A stretch of 64,000 nucleotides of DNA from Limimaricola cinnabarinus LL-001. Lineage in GTDB: Bacteria; Pseudomonadota; Alphaproteobacteria; Rhodobacterales; Rhodobacteraceae. Below are positions 59,504 through 64,000 of this stretch, piece after piece (positions within the stretch are counted from its first letter, which is position 1; each line of letters opens with the position of its first letter). Location of the stretch: the NCBI RefSeq assembly GCF_000466965.1, contig NZ_BATB01000006.1, positions 1-64,000 of the forward strand, in the 5' to 3' direction. Under the pieces are notes generated by a model. That model searched no databases. It was not told where the DNA came from and saw only the letters and a list, made by a program, of their open reading frames with translations. The position numbers were made by a program, and so were the translations under genes.

Positions 59504-60514
59504 TTGAAGGCCTGGCAGACCTACCGGCTGAGATTGCAGCGCAAGAGATGGCGCCTTCGGGCGCTGCGCAAGCGGCGCGAGTTGTCTTGTGTCGTCGATC
59601 GAAGCACGCAGATCCGCCCCTCGGACATCCTCGTCTTCACCACGCTGCGCAACGAGGCCGCCCGGCTGCCGCATTTCCTCGACCATTACCGGGGCATGGG
59701 CGTTTCGCATTTCTTCATGGTCGACAACGGCAGCGATGACGGCGGCGCGGCGTTTCTGGCCGAACAGCCCGACGTGTCTCTGTGGCGCAGCGACGCGAGC
59801 TACAAGCGCGCCCGATTCGGGGTCGATTGGCTCAACTGGCTGATGCGCCGCCACGGCCACGGCCACTGGTGTCTGACCGTCGATCCCGATGAGCTGCTGA
59901 TCTATCCCTTCTGCGACACGCGGCCGCTCGCGGCGCTGACCGACTGGCTCGACGCTTCCTCGATCCGCAGCTTCGGAGCGATGCTGCTCGATCTCTACCC
60001 CAAGGGGCCGATCGGCGCACAGCCCTTCGCGGCGGGCGACGACCCGCTCGAGATCGCCTGCTGGTTCGATCCGGGCAATTACAGCATCTCGCGCAACGCG
60101 CTCTACGGCAATTTGTGGATTCAGGGCGGGCCGCGCGCACGGATGTTCTTTGCCGACATGCCCGAGCGCGCGCCCGCGCTCAACAAGATCCCGCTGGTGA
60201 AATGGGACCGCCGCTACGCCTATGTCAGCTCGACCCACATGCTGCTGCCGCGCGGGCTCAACCTCGTCTATGACGAGTGGGGCGGCGAGAAGACCTGCGG
60301 CATGCTGCTCCATACCAAGTTCCTCGACGGCTTTGGCGACAAGGCCCGCGAGGAGCTGCAACGGGGTCAACATTACGCCGCAAGCGCCGAGTACAAGGCC
60401 TATGCCGCCGGTCTGGAGGCGGACCCTGAACTGTGGTGCCGATGGAGCGAAAGATACATCAACTGGCGGCAACTCGAGGTGCTGGGCCTGATGTCGCGAG
60501 GCAACTGGGCGTGA
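59504..60514 (+). CDS. Glycosyltransferase family 2-like protein
   Basis: A 336-residue protein whose core reads FTTLRNEAARLPHFLDHYRGMGVSHFFMVDNGSDDGG, LTVDPDELLIYP and SSTHMLLPRGLN, the Glyco_tranf_2_4 pattern (DxD-like VDPDE). The N-terminal 45 residues are basic and may bind membrane or nucleic acid phosphate. The start is TTG at 59504 preceded by GGGGAGA; no ATG is available. It overlaps the next gene with GTGA. Probably part of surface-polysaccharide synthesis. Confidence 0.82.
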   Translation: MKAWQTYRLRLQRKRWRLRALRKRRELSCVVDRSTQIRPSDILVFTTLRNEAARLPHFLDHYRGMGVSHFFMVDNGSDDGGAAFLAEQPDVSLWRSDASYKRARFGVDWLNWLMRRHGHGHWCLTVDPDELLIYPFCDTRPLAALTDWLDASSIRSFGAMLLDLYPKGPIGAQPFAAGDDPLEIACWFDPGNYSISRNALYGNLWIQGGPRARMFFADMPERAPALNKIPLVKWDRRYAYVSSTHMLLPRGLNLVYDEWGGEKTCGMLLHTKFLDGFGDKAREELQRGQHYAASAEYKAYAAGLEADPELWCRWSERYINWRQLEVLGLMSRGNWA

Positions 60515-62217
60515 GCCTCGGCGTCGTGATCCTCGTGCACAACGCGCTGGGCCGCGCGGAGGAGGTGATCCGGCACTGGGCGCTGTCAGGCTGCCCGGTG
60601 GTGGTGCATGTCGACAGCGCCATGCGCCGGTCGCGGTTCGAGCGGTTTCGGGCGGGTTTCGACGACATCTCCGACCGGGTGCTGTTTTGCGACCGGCACC
60701 GCTGCGAATGGGGCGGCTGGGGCATGGTGGCGGCGACGCAGTCGGGCGCGCGGCTGATGCTCGACAGCTTCGCCTCGGTCGAGCATGTCTATCTCGCTTC
60801 CGGCTCCTGCGTGCCACTGCGCCCGGTGGCCGAACTTACCGCCTATCTCGCCGCGCGCCGCGACACCGACTTCATCGAGAGCGCCTGTGTCGCCGACGTG
60901 CCATGGACCGTGGGCGGCCTCTCGGAGGAGCGGTTCACCCTGCGCTTTCCGTTTTCGTGGAAGCGGCAGCGCTGGGCCTTCGACCGCTACGTGGCGCTGC
61001 AGCGGCGTCTGGCGGTGCGGCGGCGCCTGCCGGAGGGGCTGGTGCCGCATATGGGATCGCAATGGTGGTGCCTGACGCGCGCGACGCTGGAGGCGATCCT
61101 GTCGGACCCGCAGCGCCCGGCGCTCGACCTCTACTTCGCCCGGGTCTGGATCCCCGACGAAAGCTATTTCCAAAGCCTCGCGCGCCGCTGGTCCACGCGG
61201 ATCGAAAGCCGGTCGCTGACCATGGCCAAGTTCGATTTTCAGGGCAAGCCGCACCTGTTCTACGACGATCACCTGCCGCTGCTGCGCCGTTCGGAGTGCT
61301 TCGTCGCGCGCAAGATCTGGCCCCGGGCGCAGGCGATCTATGACGAGATGGCGGCGGGCGGGCATCCGGCGGGCATGGCCGAACCCGCGCCTGCGCGGAT
61401 CGACCGGGTCTTTGCCCAAGCGACGGAGCGGCGGGTGCATGGCCGTGCCGGTCTCTACATGCAAAGCCGCTTGCCCAACGAGGGGTGGGAGAATGGCTTT
61501 ACCGCTGCGCCCTACGGCGTGCTGCAGGGCTTTGCCGAGCTGTTCGAGGGCTTCGAGGGCTGGTTCGCCCGCGCGAGCGGCGCCACCGTGCATGGTCATC
61601 TCTTTGCCCCCGAGGTCGTGGCCTTCGAAGGCGGCGGCGCGCCGTGGCGCGGGGTGCTGTCCGACAGCGCGGCGCTGCGCGATCACGACGCACGGCGGTT
61701 TCTCACCAACCTGATCTGGAACGGGCGCGGCGCGCGTCAGGTGTTCCAGTTCGGCCCGCGCGACAGCCAGCATGTGAGTTGGGACATCGCCAAGGATCCC
61801 AATGCGCGGATCGGCGTCATCTCCGGAGCCTGGACGGTGCCGCTGTTTCGCTCCGGGCGGCCCGTGGCCGAGCTGCGCGACACAGCGGCGCGGCTGCAGA
61901 AGACCGAGGCCGACCATCTGGGCGCGCTGCGCTCACCCTATGCCAAGGCGCGGATCAGGATCTGGACGCTGGCCGAGCTTCTGGAGGCCCCCGCCGAGGC
62001 GCTGGCGCAGATGCTCGCCGATATCGCGCCGCACCACATCGGCGCGCTGCCCGACCCGCCGCCGATGCTGCCGCTCGACGGGTTCGGCGGGTTCCTGCAG
62101 GAGATGCGCAACTTGGGCATGCATCCCTACCTGACCGGCGACATCCCCGCCGGGCCCGCGCCCCGTCCCCGTCGTTCCGCCCCCAAGCCCTATCTGGTGA
62201 GCCGCCCCAATGCCTGA
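60511..62217 (+). CDS. Core-2/I-branching-like beta-1,6-N-acetylglucosaminyltransferase with DUF5928 region
   Basis: A 568-residue protein. The N-terminal half resembles family 14 branching enzymes: VVILVHNALGRAEEVIRHW, VYLASGSCVPLRPVAEL, MGSQWWCLTRATLEAIL and IPDESYFQSL (about residues 1-240). The C-terminal half (from about 290) has RLPNEGWENGFTAAPYGVLQGF, FLTNLIWNGRGARQVFQFGPRD and a C-terminal Arg/Pro tail, a region I associate with DUF5928 in Rhodobacterales, of unknown function. It starts with GTG overlapping the previous gene and its end overlaps the sulfotransferase gene by eight bases. Confidence 0.82.
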   Translation: MSLGVVILVHNALGRAEEVIRHWALSGCPVVVHVDSAMRRSRFERFRAGFDDISDRVLFCDRHRCEWGGWGMVAATQSGARLMLDSFASVEHVYLASGSCVPLRPVAELTAYLAARRDTDFIESACVADVPWTVGGLSEERFTLRFPFSWKRQRWAFDRYVALQRRLAVRRRLPEGLVPHMGSQWWCLTRATLEAILSDPQRPALDLYFARVWIPDESYFQSLARRWSTRIESRSLTMAKFDFQGKPHLFYDDHLPLLRRSECFVARKIWPRAQAIYDEMAAGGHPAGMAEPAPARIDRVFAQATERRVHGRAGLYMQSRLPNEGWENGFTAAPYGVLQGFAELFEGFEGWFARASGATVHGHLFAPEVVAFEGGGAPWRGVLSDSAALRDHDARRFLTNLIWNGRGARQVFQFGPRDSQHVSWDIAKDPNARIGVISGAWTVPLFRSGRPVAELRDTAARLQKTEADHLGALRSPYAKARIRIWTLAELLEAPAEALAQMLADIAPHHIGALPDPPPMLPLDGFGGFLQEMRNLGMHPYLTGDIPAGPAPRPRRSAPKPYLVSRPNA

Positions 62218-63630
62218 CTTCGACAGCTTCGTGGTGCTCGCCGAGATGCGCACCGGTTCGAACTTCCTCGAAAGCAATCTCAACGCGCTCGACGGCGTGA
62301 CCTGCCACGGCGAGGCCTTCAACCCGCATTTCATCGGATCGCCCAAGGACGCGCCGATCCTCGGGGTGGACCGGGCCGTGCGCGACGCGGCGCCGCTCGA
62401 CCTGCTGGCCCGGTTGCGCGCGGCGCCGGGGCTGCACGGGTTTCGCTACTTCAGCGATCACGACCCGCGCCTCTTCGCACCGCTGATGGAGGCGCCGCGC
62501 ATCGCCAAGATCGTGCTGACCCGCAACCCGGCCGAATCCTACGTTTCGCACCGCATCGCGGCGGCGACGGGGCAGTGGAAGCTCACCGATGCGCGCCATG
62601 CTCGGGCCGAGCGCGTGCCTTCGACGCCACCGGCTTCGAGCGGCATCTGGAGCGCCTGCGGCAGGCGCAGCTACGTATCATGGGCGCGTTGCAGCGCGGT
62701 GGGCAGAGCGCCTTCTATATCGATTACGACGACCTTCAGGATCTGGCCGTGCTCAACGGTCTGGCCGCTTGGCTAGGCGTGCCGGCGCGGCTGGAGGGGC
62801 TTGATCGCAGCCTCAAGAAGCAGAACCCCGAAAGCCTCGCCGAGAAGGTGGAGAATTTCGACGAGATGCGGGCGGCGCTGGCGCGGATCGACCGGTTCGA
62901 TCTGGGTCGCACCCCCAATTTCGAGCCGCGGCGCGGCCCGATGGTGCCCAGCTACATCGCGCCCGCGCAGAGCGGCCTGTTGTGCCTGCCGCTCAAATCC
63001 GGGCCGGAGGCGGCGCTGCGCGGCTGGCTCGAGGCGCTCGATGGCGCGCCGCTGCGCCAGGACTTCACGCAAAAGACGCTGCGCACGTGGCAGGGCGCGC
63101 ATCCCGGTCACCGCAGCTTCGCGGTGCTGCGCCACCCAGTGGCGCGGCTGCACGCCGCCTTTTGCGACCGGATCCTCGACCGGGGGGCGGGCGGTTTCCA
63201 CGAGATCCGCGAGACGCTGCGCCGCCGCTACGACCTGCCGATCGCGTCCGAGGCGGCGGGCCCCGACCCCGATCCCGCGCATCACCGCGCCGCCTTCGCC
63301 GCCTTCGTCGGTTTCGTGAAGGCCAATCTGGCCGGGCAGACCGCGGTCCGGGTCGATGCGGCCTGGGCCAGCCAGAGGATGCTGTTGCAGGGGATCGCCG
63401 AGTTCGAATGCCCCGACGCGATCTTGCGCGAAGACGAGCTTGCGCAGGCGCTACCAAGGCTGGCCGCGCATGCGGGGCGCGAGGCGCCGCCATGGACGAA
63501 TGCGAGCGACCCGCACGAGGACGCCCTCGTCGCGATCTATGACGCGGATATCGAAGCGGCGGTGCGGGCGGTCCATGCGCGCGATTACGCGCGGTTCGGA
63601 TTTGCGGATTGGCGGCCGCTGCGCAGCTGA
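62210..63630 (+). CDS. Two-domain sulfotransferase (NodH-like), frameshifted
   Basis: About 473 residues with one base restored. The N-terminal domain is Stf0/NodH-like: LAEMRTGSNFLESNLNAL gives the 5'-phosphosulfate loop (Arg14-Asn18), with IVLTRNPAESYVSHRIA as the 3'-phosphate motif. The frame breaks at 62618-62619; one extra C gives VPFDATGFERHLERLRQAQL. The C-terminal part (from about residue 240) looks like a second sulfotransferase domain: LLCLPLKSGPEAALRGWL and FAVLRHPVARLHAAF, typical of carbohydrate sulfotransferases. It would use PAPS to sulfate a glycan. Confidence 0.85.
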
Positions 63631-63664
63631 GCCGGGCTATCGGGCAGGAGTGGCGTCCGAGGCG

Positions 63665-64000
63665 TCAAGCGGCCTGAATCGCGGGGCCTTCGGTCAGGAT
63701 CGCATGCAGCGTGCCAGCCTCGGCGTTGGAGCGCAGCTTCTGGCAGGTGGCGGTGTCGCGCAATGTGCGCGACACCAACGCCAAGGCCTTGAGATGCTCG
63801 ACGCCGCTGCCATCGGGGGCAAGCAGGCAGAACACGAGATCCACGGGCTGACGGTCGATCGAATCGAATTCGAGCGGCTTGTCGAGGCGGATGAACAGGC
63901 CTTGCACCCGGTCGAGACCGCCGAGTCGCGCATGCGGCAGCGCCACGCCATGGCCGACGCCGGTGGGGCCGAGACCCTCGCGTTCGAGCAGCGCCTCGAC
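63665..64000 (-). CDS. ptsN: PTS IIA-like nitrogen regulatory protein PtsN, C-terminal part
   Basis: The last 111 residues of EIIA-Ntr; the gene continues beyond the right edge. The phosphorylated His is in VGHGVALPHARL, followed by VDLVFCLLAPDGSGVEHLKALALVSRTLRD, a IIA hallmark. It is the terminal component of the regulatory phosphoenolpyruvate phosphotransferase (nitrogen PTS), which in other bacteria affects potassium transport and stress responses. It usually follows rpoN-associated hpf, which would lie outside this window. It converges with the sulfotransferase gene. Confidence 0.93.
   Translation of the reverse strand, partial: VEALLEREGLGPTGVGHGVALPHARLGGLDRVQGLFIRLDKPLEFDSIDRQPVDLVFCLLAPDGSGVEHLKALALVSRTLRDTATCQKLRSNAEAGTLHAILTEGPAIQAA

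Overview
The window is GC-rich, densely packed alphaproteobacterial chromosome. The gene content points to the order Rhodobacterales (Rhodobacteraceae or Roseobacteraceae): hemD next to a mitofilin-like COG4223 gene and divergent from tsaD, the rimP-nusA-ylxR-infB operon, a Tat-type L,D-transpeptidase pair, and a family of polysaccharide genes with a DUF5928-type branching enzyme and NodH-like sulfotransferase. The genus cannot be fixed from sequence reading alone. Most neighbouring genes overlap by ATGA or TGATG, so they form short operons. I see no prophage, insertion sequence, CRISPR array, rRNA or convincing tRNA.

Layout. 1-4.5 kb: mitofilin-like fragment and hemD (minus), then tsaD-gpsA-YciI-EVE and a DUF1761 membrane protein (plus). 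4.7-13.2 kb: ahcY, a GT8 glycosyltransferase and HD hydrolase pair, msrA, argG, a NUDIX gene, hslO, a CoA-pyrophosphatase-like NUDIX gene and the CCA-adding enzyme. 13.3-20.2 kb: paired ABC exporters, an Fe-S RNA methyltransferase, and an envelope group (two L,D-transpeptidases around a CAP-domain lipoprotein). 20.3-26.4 kb: hemH, a BioC-like methyltransferase, comF, grxC, a nitrilase-family hydrolase, marR, ubiG and pip. 26.6-32 kb: a peptide/oligopeptide-type ABC importer whose two ATPases are fused. 32-40.5 kb: dps, the translation/transcription operon rimP-nusA-ylxR-infB, a P-loop kinase and a 47-residue unrecognised protein. 40.5-52.6 kb: mutT-argJ-PPIase opposite secA, an exported pair ending in a periplasmic-binding/OmpA fusion, radC and dnaJ-dnaK. 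52.8-63.6 kb: alkB, then a surface-polysaccharide region: a capsule-type ABC permease, cysQ, kdsB, galU, four glycosyltransferases and a sulfotransferase. The right end holds part of ptsN.

Two points matter most. First, ten genes (probably eleven) are broken by single-base indels at short homopolymers, nearly always one missing base. They include secA and gpsA, and mending the base restores family motifs and operon overlaps each time. I therefore treat them as likely base-calling or assembly errors, not pseudogenes, and give full-length extents. Second, the 53.4-63.6 kb cluster combines nucleotide-sugar supply, Kdo activation, glycosyl transfer, branching, sulfation and PAP removal (CysQ). 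The simplest reading is synthesis of a sulfated surface polysaccharide; the sulfotransferase appears to carry two sulfotransferase-type domains.

Identifications rest on motif recognition by eye; no database search or structure prediction was run.
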